Shown here in pieces: positions 34,776 to 43,834 of a DNA stretch of 64,000 bases. Both the position numbers and the translations under genes were made by a program. Position 1 is the stretch's first letter. Each line of letters opens with the position of its first letter. This DNA comes from Lysobacterales bacterium (GTDB taxonomy: Bacteria > Pseudomonadota > Gammaproteobacteria > Xanthomonadales > Rhodanobacteraceae), in NCBI GenBank assembly GCA_016707485.1, contig JADJHN010000001.1:1-64000 (forward strand), given 5' to 3'. The notes beneath the pieces were generated by a model. It ran no database searches and was not told the DNA's origin. It saw nothing but the letters and a program-made list of their open reading frames with translations.

Positions 34776-36536
34776 ATGACCGAGCCTCCTGTCGCGCCGC
34801 GCAAGCTGGGCACCTACCGCCGCCTGATCCCGTACCTGCGCGAGCAACGCGCGCTGATCGCCGGCTGGCTCGTGTTCCTGGCGATTTCCTCGGCGGCGAC
34901 GCTGGCCCTGCCTGCGGCCGCGCGCTTCATGATCGACCGGGGTTTCGGCCAGACCGACCCGGCCCAGCTCAATGCGGGGTTCATCGGCTTGTTCGGTGTT
35001 GCCGTGGTCATGGCGATTGCCGGCGCATCGCGTTATTTCTGCGTGACCCTGCTCGGCGAGCGCGTTGCGGCGACCTTGCGTTCGCGCCTGTATTCGCATC
35101 TGCTCACCCTCGATCAGGCGTTCTTCGAGCGCACCCGCTCCGGCGAACTCGTATCACGGCTGGCCGCCGATACCGAACTGGTGCAGACCGTGGTCGGCTC
35201 GACGTTGTCGTTGTCGCTGCGCAGCCTGGTCATGCTGATCGGATCGACGACGATGCTGATCGTGACCAGTCCGCAATTGGCCGGGTTGACCGCATTGGTG
35301 ATCCCGGCGGTGATCCTGCCGATCGTGTTCCTTGGCCGACGGGTCGAGAAACTGTCGCGACAAAGCCAGGATCGCATTGCCGATGCCTCGGCGATCGCCT
35401 CGGAATCCCTCAATGCAATCCACACCGTGCAGGCCTACACAAGGGAGCCGCGCGAGCGTGACCGCTATATCGAGGCGGTGCTGCTCGCCCTGGCGACAGC
35501 GCGCAAGCGCATCGGCACCACGGCCGTGCTCACCGCGCTGGTCATCCTGCTCAGCTTTGGCGCGATCACCGTGGTGCTGTGGGCCGGCGCCCACCAGGTC
35601 ATTGCCGGTGACATGAATGCCGGCGTACTCGCCCAGTTTGTCCTCTACGCGGTGGTCGCGGCCGGCTCGGTGGGCGGGCTCACCGAAGTCTGGGGCGAGC
35701 TGCTGCGGTGTGCAGGCGCGCTCGGACGCATCGGCGAACTGCTGGATACCGATGCCGCGATCCGTTCACCCGTACAGCCAGCCGCCCTGCCCAGTCCGGT
35801 GCGTGGTGCGCTGCGTTTCGAACACGTCGAGTTCCGCTATCCCTCGCGTCCGGATCAGGCCGCGATCCATGATCTCTCGCTGAGTATCGAGCCGGGTGAA
35901 ACGGTTGCCCTGGTCGGGCCTTCGGGTGCCGGCAAGACCACGCTGTTCCAGTTGCTGCAACGCTTTCATGATCCCCAGCAAGGGCGCATCAGCATCGATG
36001 GCGAGGACCTGCGTGTGCTGGATCTGGCCGAACTGCGTGGCTGCTATGCCCTGGTGCCTCAGGACCCGGTGTTGTTCGGATCCAGCGCCGCCGACAACAT
36101 CCGCTTCGGCCGCATCGAGGCCAGTGCGGCCGAAGTCGAGGCGGCGGCACGGGCAGCGGAATCGCACGAGTTTCTCGCCGCCCTGCCGGATGGTTACGAT
36201 ACCTATCTCGGCGAACGCGGCGTGCGCCTTTCCGGTGGACAACAGCAGCGCATTGCCATCGCCCGCGCCCTGCTTCGCGACGCGCCGATCCTGCTGCTCG
36301 ATGAAGCGACCTCAAGCCTCGATGCGCAATCGGAGCGACTCGTGCAGAACGCACTCGAACGACTGATGAAAAATCGCACGACGCTGGTCATTGCCCACCG
36401 CCTGGCGACCGTGCAGAAGGCTGATCGCATCGTTGTTCTTGACGGCGGGCGCATTGTCGCCCAGGGCACGCATGCCGAATTGCTTGCACAAGGTGGACTG
36501 TACGCGGAGCTGGCCAGGCTGCAGTTCGCCGCTTGA
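34776..36536 (+). CDS. MsbA-type ABC exporter, fused permease and ATPase
   Basis: A 586-residue half-transporter working as a homodimer in the inner membrane. Six transmembrane helices lie in residues ~25-310, with the ICL motif FFERTRSGELVSRLAADTE. The ATPase domain has Walker A VGPSGAGKTTLF (~388), Q-loop LVPQDPVLF, signature VRLSGGQQQRIAIARALL and Walker B ILLLDEATSSLD, then the H-loop IAHRLATV. It matches the MsbA-related subfamily (TIGR02204) more than drug pumps. ATG 34776 (MTEPPVAPRKLGTYRR) is preferred over an upstream in-frame start lacking homology. The substrate is unknown. Confidence 0.9.
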   Translation: MTEPPVAPRKLGTYRRLIPYLREQRALIAGWLVFLAISSAATLALPAAARFMIDRGFGQTDPAQLNAGFIGLFGVAVVMAIAGASRYFCVTLLGERVAATLRSRLYSHLLTLDQAFFERTRSGELVSRLAADTELVQTVVGSTLSLSLRSLVMLIGSTTMLIVTSPQLAGLTALVIPAVILPIVFLGRRVEKLSRQSQDRIADASAIASESLNAIHTVQAYTREPRERDRYIEAVLLALATARKRIGTTAVLTALVILLSFGAITVVLWAGAHQVIAGDMNAGVLAQFVLYAVVAAGSVGGLTEVWGELLRCAGALGRIGELLDTDAAIRSPVQPAALPSPVRGALRFEHVEFRYPSRPDQAAIHDLSLSIEPGETVALVGPSGAGKTTLFQLLQRFHDPQQGRISIDGEDLRVLDLAELRGCYALVPQDPVLFGSSAADNIRFGRIEASAAEVEAAARAAESHEFLAALPDGYDTYLGERGVRLSGGQQQRIAIARALLRDAPILLLDEATSSLDAQSERLVQNALERLMKNRTTLVIAHRLATVQKADRIVVLDGGRIVAQGTHAELLAQGGLYAELARLQFAA

Positions 36537-36563
36537 CCGGACTTCCGACAGCGCAATCCTGCT

Positions 36564-37310
36564 TCAGGACTGGCGCAACATTTCGGCAATGATCGGCGGT
36601 ACTTTTGCCGTGGCTTGTTCGAGATTGGCGAAGATTTCATCGAGGCTGATTTCGGCCTCGTCGTCGCAACCGGCCGCCCAATTCGCAACCAGGGCCAGGC
36701 AGGCGTAGTCGAGATCCAGTTCACGCGCCAGCGCGGCTTCGGGCATGCCGGTCATGCCGACCAGATCGCAGCCGTCGCGACGCATGCGCGCAACCTCGGC
36801 GCGCGTTTCCAGGCGCGGGCCCTGGGTGGCGCCGTAGCAGCCGCCATCGACCACGGCAGTACCCGCTCGTGCGGCGGCGGCGATCAGGTCCTTGCGCAAG
36901 GTCGATGTGTAGGGCTCGCTGAAATCGATATGGCGAACTTCGGCACCCTCGGCATCGCAGAAACTCGTGCTGCGACCATGCGTGTAATCGATGATCTGAT
37001 CGGGGATGGCGACCACGCGCGGCCCCATGTCCGCGCGGATGCCGCCGACCGCATTGACGCCGATGACGCGTGATGCACCGAGCTGCTTGAGCGCGTGCAG
37101 GTTGGCGCGGTAGTTGACCTTGTGCGGAAGGATGTCGTGACCGCGTCCATGCCGGGCGATGAAGGCAACACGTCGTGAGCCGAGGCGACCGCTGACGATC
37201 AGGTCGGAAGGTTTCCCCCAGGGTGTGTCGAGTGCCTGTTCGCTGACGTCCGCAAGCCCTGGAAACCGGTACAGGCCGGTACCGCCGATCACGGCGAGAT
37301 GAATCGACAT
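36564..37310 (-). CDS. mtnP: S-methyl-5'-thioinosine / thioadenosine phosphorylase family
   Basis: A 248-residue purine nucleoside phosphorylase of the MTAP/MTIP family, which releases the base from methylthio-nucleosides. IGGTGLYRFPG (phosphate loop) is at the start, FIARHGRGHDILPHKVNYRA follows, GPRLETRAEVARMRRDG is the family motif, and VGMTGMPEAALARELDLDYA contains the substrate Met and Glu. Next to hpt and nagZ this order matches Pseudomonas/Lysobacterales loci where the enzyme prefers methylthioinosine; specificity here is inferred. The start is ATG 37310 or GTG 37319, the latter overlapping the hpt stop. Confidence 0.9.
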   Translation of the reverse strand: MSIHLAVIGGTGLYRFPGLADVSEQALDTPWGKPSDLIVSGRLGSRRVAFIARHGRGHDILPHKVNYRANLHALKQLGASRVIGVNAVGGIRADMGPRVVAIPDQIIDYTHGRSTSFCDAEGAEVRHIDFSEPYTSTLRKDLIAAAARAGTAVVDGGCYGATQGPRLETRAEVARMRRDGCDLVGMTGMPEAALARELDLDYACLALVANWAAGCDDEAEISLDEIFANLEQATAKVPPIIAEMLRQS

Positions 37311-37315
37311 CGAGG

Positions 37316-37855
37316 TCACAGCGCGTAGATGCCCGGAAGGTTGCGGCCCTGTTCATGGAAATCCATGCCGTAGCCGAAAACATAGCGATCGGGCACTTCC
37401 ACGCCGACAAAATCGGCACTCAGGCCTGGCACGCTGCGGCCATGACGTTTTTCGCAGAGTACGGCGAGCAATACCTGCGAGGCCGCTTCGGCGAAACACC
37501 AGTCGCGTATTGCCTTGAGCGTATATCCCTCATCGAGGATGTCGTCGACGAGGAGAACGAGGCGGCCGGCCAGTGGTGTGTCCGGTCGGCGCAGCCATTG
37601 CAGTTCGCCGCCCTCGGTGGTGCCGCGGAATCGGGTGGCGTGCACGTAGTCGAATTCGAGGTCTGCATCGATCGCGGTAGCGAGTTGCCCGGCAAACACC
37701 AGCCCCCCCTGCATGATGGTCAGGAAGACCGCGGACTTGCCGGCCAGGACCGCGCCGATTTCCGTTCCCATGCGCGCGATTGCTGAAGCGAGAATGGTCT
37801 GGTCGTGGATCAGCTCGGCGCTGCGCATTGCTTCGGAAAGTCTGGGTCGGCTCAT
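37316..37855 (-). CDS. hpt: Hypoxanthine-guanine phosphoribosyltransferase
   Basis: A 179-residue purine salvage enzyme that converts hypoxanthine and guanine with PRPP to IMP and GMP. The PRPP loop VLLVDDILDEGYTLKAI is clear, as are the flexible-loop region YVHATRFRGTT and the C-terminal base-binding DRYVFGYGMDF. It lies between nagZ and mtnP with 4-nt overlaps, so all three are co-translated. The pairing with mtnP makes sense: base released by the phosphorylase is reused by this enzyme. Confidence 0.94.
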   Translation of the reverse strand: MSRPRLSEAMRSAELIHDQTILASAIARMGTEIGAVLAGKSAVFLTIMQGGLVFAGQLATAIDADLEFDYVHATRFRGTTEGGELQWLRRPDTPLAGRLVLLVDDILDEGYTLKAIRDWCFAEAASQVLLAVLCEKRHGRSVPGLSADFVGVEVPDRYVFGYGMDFHEQGRNLPGIYAL

Positions 37856-38871
37856 TTGCTGCTCGGATCAGGACAGAATTCAGCGAGACGGGAAATCGCC
37901 TCGTCGCGTTTGGGATTGTCTTCCAGCGCCTCCCAGGTCGGCGCAGCGGCGCCGCGCAGGCTTTCCACCCGTGCCGCAGGACAGGCTGGAAGGTGGGCGG
38001 TGGCGGTCACCGATTGTTCGACAATCGCCGGGCTGCAGGCCAGGATCAACTCGCAACCGGCGCGCAGATGCGCCTCGATGCGCGCCGGGATTCCACCCAT
38101 GGCCTCGGCCGCCGCCATGCCGATGTCATCGCCGATGACGATGCCGTTGAAGCCCATCTCCTTGCGCAGGATGTCGCCGATCCAGATGCTCGAAAAGCCT
38201 GCTGCCGTTGCATCGATTTCCGGATAGTTCACATGCGCGATCATCACCGCTTCGGCCCCGGCGGCGATGCCGTCGATGAAGGGAATGAAGTCGCTGCGGC
38301 GCATTTCCGCCAGTGTGCGCGGGTCGATCGCGGCGTCAAAGTGGGTGTCGGCGACCACGCTGCCGTGACCCGGAAAGTGCTTCAGGGTCACCGCCATGCC
38401 GGCCAGGTGCATGCCGCGCGCATAGGCCTGGACCAGTTCCGAGGTGATCGCCGGATCGGCATGGAACGCCCGCGGACCCAGCGCGAGATTGCCGCAGGCC
38501 AGGTCGGCAACGGGTGCAAAGCTCAGGTCGATGTCGATCGCGCGCATTTCGCTGGCCATCAGCCAGGCGTGTTCCTCGGCAAGCGCCACGGCAAGTCTTG
38601 CGTCACGCTCGTACAGCTCGCCAAGACGTGCCAATGCGGGCAAGCGGCTGAAGCCTTCGCGAAAACGCTGCACCGGGCCACCTTCCTGGTCGACGCAGAT
38701 CAGGAAGGGATCATCCGGCCGCTCCATGCGGATATCGTCGATCAACTCGACAACCTGATCCCGGTTTGCACAATTCCTTGAAAAAAGAATTACACCACTG
38801 ACCTGTGGCGACGACAACCAGACGCGATCCTCATCATTCAGGGTCTTGCCGGGGATGCCAATGATCAGCAT
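37852..38871 (-). CDS. nagZ: Beta-N-acetylhexosaminidase
   Basis: A 339-residue cytosolic GH3 glycosidase that removes GlcNAc from recycled muropeptides. Family motifs: FLICVDQEGGPVQRFREGF, LAPV-type FAPVADLACGN, KHFPGHGSVVADTHFDAAID (catalytic His-Asp loop), and GFNGIVIGDDIGM with the nucleophile Asp. ATG 38871 directly begins MLIIGIPGKTL. Its stop overlaps the start of hpt. No signal peptide, as expected for a cytoplasmic recycling enzyme. Confidence 0.96.
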   Translation of the reverse strand: MLIIGIPGKTLNDEDRVWLSSPQVSGVILFSRNCANRDQVVELIDDIRMERPDDPFLICVDQEGGPVQRFREGFSRLPALARLGELYERDARLAVALAEEHAWLMASEMRAIDIDLSFAPVADLACGNLALGPRAFHADPAITSELVQAYARGMHLAGMAVTLKHFPGHGSVVADTHFDAAIDPRTLAEMRRSDFIPFIDGIAAGAEAVMIAHVNYPEIDATAAGFSSIWIGDILRKEMGFNGIVIGDDIGMAAAEAMGGIPARIEAHLRAGCELILACSPAIVEQSVTATAHLPACPAARVESLRGAAAPTWEALEDNPKRDEAISRLAEFCPDPSSK

Positions 38872-38963
38872 GCGTCATCTGCCTCGAGTCTTGTGGTCTT
38901 CACTGCAAATCTTTGTTCAATGGCCGCGGCCATGAATCGGCCGACTGTCATCCTACCGGTCGA

Positions 38964-40259
38964 TCAGCGGATGAACAACGCAATCGACTCGACATGCGCG
39001 GTATGCGGGAACATGTCCATCACGCCGGCTTCGGCCAGTCTGAATCCATGGCGATTGACGAGAATACCCGCATCGCGCGCCAGCGATCCCGGGTGACAGG
39101 AAACATACACGATTCGATCCGTGCCCTTGCGCGGCAGATAGTCGAGCACGGCGGCAGCGCCGGAGCGCGGCGGGTCGAGCAGCATTTTGCCGTAGCCAGC
39201 GCGTGCCCATGCGGTGCTGGCGTGGTTGAGCAGGAGATCGGCGGCGTGAAACCGGGCATTGTCGATGTCATTGCGCTCGGCATTCGCCGCCGCGCGGGCA
39301 ACCAGTCCTTCGTCGCCTTCGACGCCGACCACCGCAGCCGCGTGTCTCGCTATCGGCAGGGTGAAATTGCCGAGTCCACAGAAGAGATCAAGCACGACAT
39401 CGTCGGCCTGCACATCCAGCAGGTCGAGCGTGCGCCGGATCATGCGCTGGTTCATGCCGGCATTGACCTGGATGAAGTCCAGTGGCTTGAAGGCGAGATC
39501 GACATCGGCCTCGACGATGCGGAAATACAGGTCAAGCGTTTCCGGCCAAAGCGGATGCACGCTGTCCGGTCCCTTTGGCTGCAGCAGGATGGCGAGATCG
39601 TGCTGCACGCCGAAGGCCTTCAGCTTTTCGCGATCGGCTTCGACCAGCGGCAGCAGATGGCGAAACACCAAGGCAACCGTGTCGTCGCCGGCGGCAATCT
39701 CGATCTGGGCGATTTCGCGCCTGGCTTCAAGGCTGCCGATCAGTTCGGAAAGCGCATCGATGCGCCGCCCCACTTCGGGCAACAGCGTATGACAGACAGA
39801 AAGGTCGGCAATGAAGCGCGGGTTGTCCTCACGAAAACCGACCACGGCCTTGTTCTTCTGCTCGACCCATTTGACCGACAATCGGCCCTTGCGCCGATAG
39901 CCCCATTCTTCGTCGCCGAGCGGTGGCAGCCAGCGCTCGGGGCTGACCTTGCCGATGCGCTCGAAGTTTTCCGCCAGCACATTCTGCTTGACCTCGATCT
40001 GTCGCCCGGCGGGCAGATGCTGGAACGCGCATCCACCGCAAACGCCGAAATGCGGACAACGCGGTTCGACGCGGTCAACCGATCGGCTCAGCAATTCCTC
40101 AACCCTGGCTTCGTCGTAATTACGATGGCGCTTGATGTAGCGAATCAGCGCACGCTCTCCCGGCAAGGCGCCCGCGACGAAGACGGTCTTGCCATCGAGG
40201 CGGGCAACGCCGCGTCCATCATGGGTGAGGCTTTCAATCTCGACTTCGGGGTTTTGCAT
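38964..40259 (-). CDS. rlmD: 23S rRNA (uracil-5-)-methyltransferase RlmD
   Basis: A 431-residue SAM-dependent enzyme that methylates U1939 of 23S rRNA. It has an N-terminal TRAM domain (EIESLTHDGRGVARLDGKTVF), the 4Fe-4S cysteines CPHFGVCGGCAFQH with a further Cys near SVCHTLLPE, QVNAGMNQRM, the SAM motif LDLFCGLGNFTLPIA, and the catalytic DPPRSGA and VSCHPGSLARD (nucleophile Cys). ATG 40259 (MQNPEVEIES) is the natural start; the longer frame has no homology. It is divergent from the REC-Hpt gene. Confidence 0.95.
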   Translation of the reverse strand: MQNPEVEIESLTHDGRGVARLDGKTVFVAGALPGERALIRYIKRHRNYDEARVEELLSRSVDRVEPRCPHFGVCGGCAFQHLPAGRQIEVKQNVLAENFERIGKVSPERWLPPLGDEEWGYRRKGRLSVKWVEQKNKAVVGFREDNPRFIADLSVCHTLLPEVGRRIDALSELIGSLEARREIAQIEIAAGDDTVALVFRHLLPLVEADREKLKAFGVQHDLAILLQPKGPDSVHPLWPETLDLYFRIVEADVDLAFKPLDFIQVNAGMNQRMIRRTLDLLDVQADDVVLDLFCGLGNFTLPIARHAAAVVGVEGDEGLVARAAANAERNDIDNARFHAADLLLNHASTAWARAGYGKMLLDPPRSGAAAVLDYLPRKGTDRIVYVSCHPGSLARDAGILVNRHGFRLAEAGVMDMFPHTAHVESIALFIR

Positions 40260-40404
40260 GAAAACACGCGTGGCCTGGCTTGCGGCTGCGCATGGTAGCC
40301 CAGCCTCTGCCCGCACGCTGCATTCAGGCCGATCACCCAATGCATTGACGGCGCATACAATCCGGATGAAGCTGCCGGTGTCTAACGGACAGGGAGATCA
40401 CGCA

Positions 40405-41109
40405 ATGGGAAAGATTCTCGTCGCCGACGACAATCCGCTGAGCCTGAATTTTTTTTGCGAAGCGTTCGCCGTTGCCGGGCATGAATCGATGGCGGTGATG
40501 GACGGAATCGCTGCGCGGGAAGCGGCGCTGGATCAGCAATTCGATCTGCTGGTGCTCGATGCACGCATGCCAGGCCTCGATGGCGTGGCAGTTCTGGGAA
40601 AAATTCGCGCGAACACGGGATTGAACCAGTCGACGCCGACGCTGCTGTCGACTGCCGACGCCGCGCTGGACCGGACTGCCGCGCGCAGCCAGGGATTCGT
40701 CGACATCATCTACAAGCCAATCGGGCTCGCCGCCCTGCATGCATTGCTGGCTCGACATCTGCCGGCGACAGCGGATCGGGCGCGCACCGGCGATGTGCTC
40801 GATGACGACCTCGCCGCCGCGAAGACCGGCGGCGATGCAACAATCGTCGCCGCCCTGCGCGGACTTTTCGCCAGTGAACTTGATGCCCTGCCAGACGAAC
40901 TTGACCGATTCTCCGCGACGGTGGATCGCGAGGGTTTGTATGATCGCCTGCATCGCCTGGATGCCTCGGCCGGATTTTGCGGAGCGCCAGCCTTGGGCAA
41001 ATCCATCGCGGCGGTGCGGGAACGCCTGGATGCCGAAGCGAGCTGGCCGCATGCCGCTTTGGCGGAACTGCTGTCGACCTGCATGGACACGCGCAGGGCG
41101 CTCGGTTGA
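40405..41109 (+). CDS. Response regulator receiver-Hpt fusion protein
   Basis: A 234-residue protein. Residues 1-120 are a receiver domain: acidic pocket ADDN (7-10), phosphoacceptor Asp in VLDARMPGLDG (D52), and Lys in IIYKPIG (K104). Residues ~140-230 form a helical Hpt domain with the expected His in RLHRLDASAGFCGA (H183). Such a unit can pass phosphate between His and Asp in a phosphorelay, but no histidine kinase or output domain lies nearby. AGGGAG 8 nt before ATG 40405 fixes the start. It is transcribed alone, divergent from rlmD and convergent with recO. Confidence 0.85.
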   Translation: MGKILVADDNPLSLNFFCEAFAVAGHESMAVMDGIAAREAALDQQFDLLVLDARMPGLDGVAVLGKIRANTGLNQSTPTLLSTADAALDRTAARSQGFVDIIYKPIGLAALHALLARHLPATADRARTGDVLDDDLAAAKTGGDATIVAALRGLFASELDALPDELDRFSATVDREGLYDRLHRLDASAGFCGAPALGKSIAAVRERLDAEASWPHAALAELLSTCMDTRRALG

Positions 41110-41112
41110 CGG

Positions 41113-41826
41113 TTACTGTTGCGGCTGATGCTGCATCCGCATTGACCATGCATTGAGGCTGCCACCACCGAGTTGATGCCGCAGCAAGGCGCGCATGAGC
41201 CGGCGCAGTTCGCTTGCCTGTGCGGGCGACGGCATCTTGTCCCCGGCCAACGCCAGCAGGGCGGCACCGCTGACACGCAGGTCATCCGCATTGCCTGCCC
41301 ACGGGCGCGGTCCGCCATCGATGACATAGGCGTAGTCACTGGAGGCCTGCAAGGGTTGTCCTGATTCGATATCGCGATCCAGCACCAGGCCGTAACCCAG
41401 GTCGATCATGAGGTCGCGCTCGAACCTGCGCAGTGTCCAGGCTTCGGATTCGGCCGCTGACAGGCGTTGCAGGCATTGCAGGTAATGTTCGAACAAGTCG
41501 CTGTGCGGATCGCCGCGCGCGCACAGGCGCAGGACCAGTTCATTGAGGTACATGGCCGAGTAGATCCGTTCGCCGGCAAGCGGGAACGGTGCGGCGCTGG
41601 CCTCGGCGTGGGTCAACGTCGCCAGTTCACCCCTGCCGATCCAGGCCAGCAGCAATGGTTGCAGGGGTTGCAACAATCCGCGCGGCAGGCGTGATCGTTC
41701 ACGGCGCACGCCGCGCGCAATCAAGCCAACCCGGCCATGGGTCGGCGTCAGGCATTCGAGCAGCAAGGATGTTTCGCGATAGGCCCGTGCGTGCAGGATC
41801 AGCGCCGGCTCGTCAGCAACATGCAC
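41113..41826 (-). CDS. recO: DNA repair protein RecO
   Basis: A 237-residue recombination mediator of the RecFOR pathway. The OB fold begins EPALILHARAYRETSLLLEC and continues HGRVGLIARGVRRERSRLPR. The helical C-terminal domain includes AMYLNELVLRLCARGDPHSD and FERDLMIDLGYGL. The start is GTG 41826, since the frame reads MHVADEPAL from it with full family alignment. It lies 20 nt after era at the end of the rnc-era-recO group, a common arrangement. It almost abuts the convergent REC-Hpt gene. Confidence 0.94.
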   Translation of the reverse strand: MHVADEPALILHARAYRETSLLLECLTPTHGRVGLIARGVRRERSRLPRGLLQPLQPLLLAWIGRGELATLTHAEASAAPFPLAGERIYSAMYLNELVLRLCARGDPHSDLFEHYLQCLQRLSAAESEAWTLRRFERDLMIDLGYGLVLDRDIESGQPLQASSDYAYVIDGGPRPWAGNADDLRVSGAALLALAGDKMPSPAQASELRRLMRALLRHQLGGGSLNAWSMRMQHQPQQ

Positions 41827-41846
41827 GACGCGGCCTCAAGTGGCAC

Positions 41847-42752
41847 TCAGCCGGAATAGCCGAACTGCTTGAGCGAGGCTTCATCATCGGACCAGTTCTC
41901 GCGAACCTTGACCCAGAGTTCGAGGAAGACCTTGCCGCCGAAAAGCTTCTCCATGCGCCGACGGGCATTGCTGCCGATCGCCTTCAGGCCGGCACCCGCA
42001 GCGCCGATCACGATCGCCTTCTGGCCCTCCCGCTCTACCCAGATGGCGGCGGAAATGCGGGCAAGGTTGCCAACCTGCTCGAAATGCTCGATCTCGACGG
42101 TCGTCGCGTAGGGCAGTTCCTCGGACAGGCGCAGCATGAGTTGCTCGCGGATGATCTCTGCGGCAATGAAGCGTTCGCTGCGATCAGTCAGTTCATCCGC
42201 GCCATACTCGGCCGGGGCCTCGGGCAGGAAACGGATCAGGTCATCGAGGAAATGCGCCATGCCCTTGGCGTGCGTGGCGCGCAGATAGTGGATGCCGTCG
42301 TAGCGACGGTTTTCACTGATCGTCGCCACGAATGGCAGCAGATCGGCCTTGTCCTTGACCAGATCGATCTTGTTGACGACCAGCAGGCGGGGCACCTGGT
42401 GTTGCGAGATCAACTGCCAGACCTGCTCGTCCTCGTCGGTCCAGCGTGGTGCGGCGATCACATGCACGATCACATCGGCCTCGTCTGGTACCTGACGGGC
42501 CACGCGGTTGAGCTGCCGGTTCATCGCCCGCTTGCCACCAAGGTGCAGGCCGGGCGTGTCGAGAAACGCAATTTGTGCATGCGCATGTGTGGCGATGCCG
42601 AGGATGCGATGACGGGTGGTCTGCGGTTTCGGCGACACGATGCTGAGATCCGAGCCGATCAGGGTATTGAGCAAGGTCGATTTGCCCACGTTGGGTCGGC
42701 CGACCAGGGCGACCTTGCCGAAACGGTGGGCGGGAGAGGATGCTTGATTCAT
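41847..42752 (-). CDS. era: GTPase Era
   Basis: A 301-residue essential GTPase that binds 16S rRNA during 30S maturation. G1 VGRPNVGKST, G2 region KPQTTRHRILGI, G3 DTPGL, G4 NKIDLV, and a KH domain at the C-terminus (AIVIGAAGAGLKAIGSNARR) are all present. ATG 42752 overlaps the rnc stop by 4 nt; the open frame upstream of it is a shadow of rnc. Co-translation with rnc is typical. Confidence 0.97.
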   Translation of the reverse strand: MNQASSPAHRFGKVALVGRPNVGKSTLLNTLIGSDLSIVSPKPQTTRHRILGIATHAHAQIAFLDTPGLHLGGKRAMNRQLNRVARQVPDEADVIVHVIAAPRWTDEDEQVWQLISQHQVPRLLVVNKIDLVKDKADLLPFVATISENRRYDGIHYLRATHAKGMAHFLDDLIRFLPEAPAEYGADELTDRSERFIAAEIIREQLMLRLSEELPYATTVEIEHFEQVGNLARISAAIWVEREGQKAIVIGAAGAGLKAIGSNARRRMEKLFGGKVFLELWVKVRENWSDDEASLKQFGYSG

Positions 42753-43441
42753 GACTTTCGGCTTTTCCTTCCCGCGCTGATGGCGGCTCTTGCCTGTTCC
42801 AGCACGGCGGCGGCTGCGGTCTGCTCGGCGGCTCTGCGGCTGGAGCCACGGCCATTGCTGGTCAAGGCCAAGGCTTCGACATGGCAATCGACCTCGAATA
42901 CCTTGTCATGATCATCACCGTGGCTGGCGGTCAGTTGATAGTCAGGCAGAGGCAGTGAATTGGCCTGCAGCAACTCCTGCAGCAGGGTTTTCGCGTCCTT
43001 GCTGACTTTTCCTTGTGCTGCCAGGACACGCTCGGAATAGAGGCCCCGGACCAGCGTCCTGCAGGTCTCCCATCCTGCATCGAGATACACTGCAGCAACC
43101 AAGGCCTCGAAGGTATCGGCAAGGATCGAGTCGCGGCGGAATCCGCCGGTCTTGAGCTCGCCAGGGCCTAGTACCAGGTGCTCGCCAATCCGCGCTTCAC
43201 GGGCCAATTCAGCCAGCGCGGCACCATTGACCAGCGAAGCGCGTGCGCGCGTCATTTCCCCTTCGCTGGCGCGAGGATACTGCTCGAACACGAACTCCGC
43301 GACGATCAGGTTGAGCAGCGCGTCTCCCAGAAATTCGAGCCGCTCGTTGTTGCATCGCCCGGCACTGCGGTGGGTCAGTGCCTGCTCAAGCAGCGATTCT
43401 TCCCCAAAGACATGACCGAGCGCCTGACGGCTATTCACCAT
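42749..43441 (-). CDS. rnc: Ribonuclease III
   Basis: A 230-residue double-strand-specific endoribonuclease for rRNA and mRNA processing. The catalytic signature NERLEFLGDALLNLIVAE is present, as is DTFEALVAAVYLDAG with the second metal site. A dsRNA-binding domain follows (DAKTLLQELLQANSLPLPDY ... SSRRAAEQTAAAAVLEQ). It starts inside the 3' end of the DUF4845 gene (11-nt overlap) and runs into era. Confidence 0.97.
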   Translation of the reverse strand: MVNSRQALGHVFGEESLLEQALTHRSAGRCNNERLEFLGDALLNLIVAEFVFEQYPRASEGEMTRARASLVNGAALAELAREARIGEHLVLGPGELKTGGFRRDSILADTFEALVAAVYLDAGWETCRTLVRGLYSERVLAAQGKVSKDAKTLLQELLQANSLPLPDYQLTASHGDDHDKVFEVDCHVEALALTSNGRGSSRRAAEQTAAAAVLEQARAAISAGRKSRKS

Positions 43442-43820
43442 TTCTGTTGGACAAGCTCATTGTCTTGTCAAAATTGCCAAGGAGTTCCAAGTTATAAAGA
43501 AAAGGTACGCGGCGTTCATAGGTTATGCGAAGGGTCATTGCATTGTTTTCCCGAACGATCCGAATCGCCTGGGCAGGAATCGCCGCTTCGTCGACGTACT
43601 GGGTACTGAGTTTAAACATCAGATCACGTCGGATCTCTTCAGGAGACATATTTCCCGCATTCGGTTCGGCTCGCATCTGCTCCATCGCCTTCACTATCCC
43701 CATGTATTCCAGATACATAGGAACAAGCCGCATTGCCATGTAGCCAAAGAAACCGATGACACCCAGCAACATCAAGAATCCAATCAAGGAAATTCCACTG
43801 GCGCGCTTTCGTCCCGACAT
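43431..43820 (-). CDS. DUF4845 small membrane protein
   Basis: A 129-residue protein with one N-terminal transmembrane helix (ASGISLIGFLMLLGVIGFFG), followed by RLVPMYLEYMGIVKAMEQM, a family hallmark. It occurs between lepB and rnc in many Gammaproteobacteria. Function is unknown; position suggests a link to protein export or membrane processing. The local sequence is less GC-rich than its neighbours. It lies 14 nt after lepB and overlaps rnc. Confidence 0.88.
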   Translation of the reverse strand: MSGRKRASGISLIGFLMLLGVIGFFGYMAMRLVPMYLEYMGIVKAMEQMRAEPNAGNMSPEEIRRDLMFKLSTQYVDEAAIPAQAIRIVRENNAMTLRITYERRVPFLYNLELLGNFDKTMSLSNRNGE

Positions 43821-43834
43821 GATTCATCCTCCGC

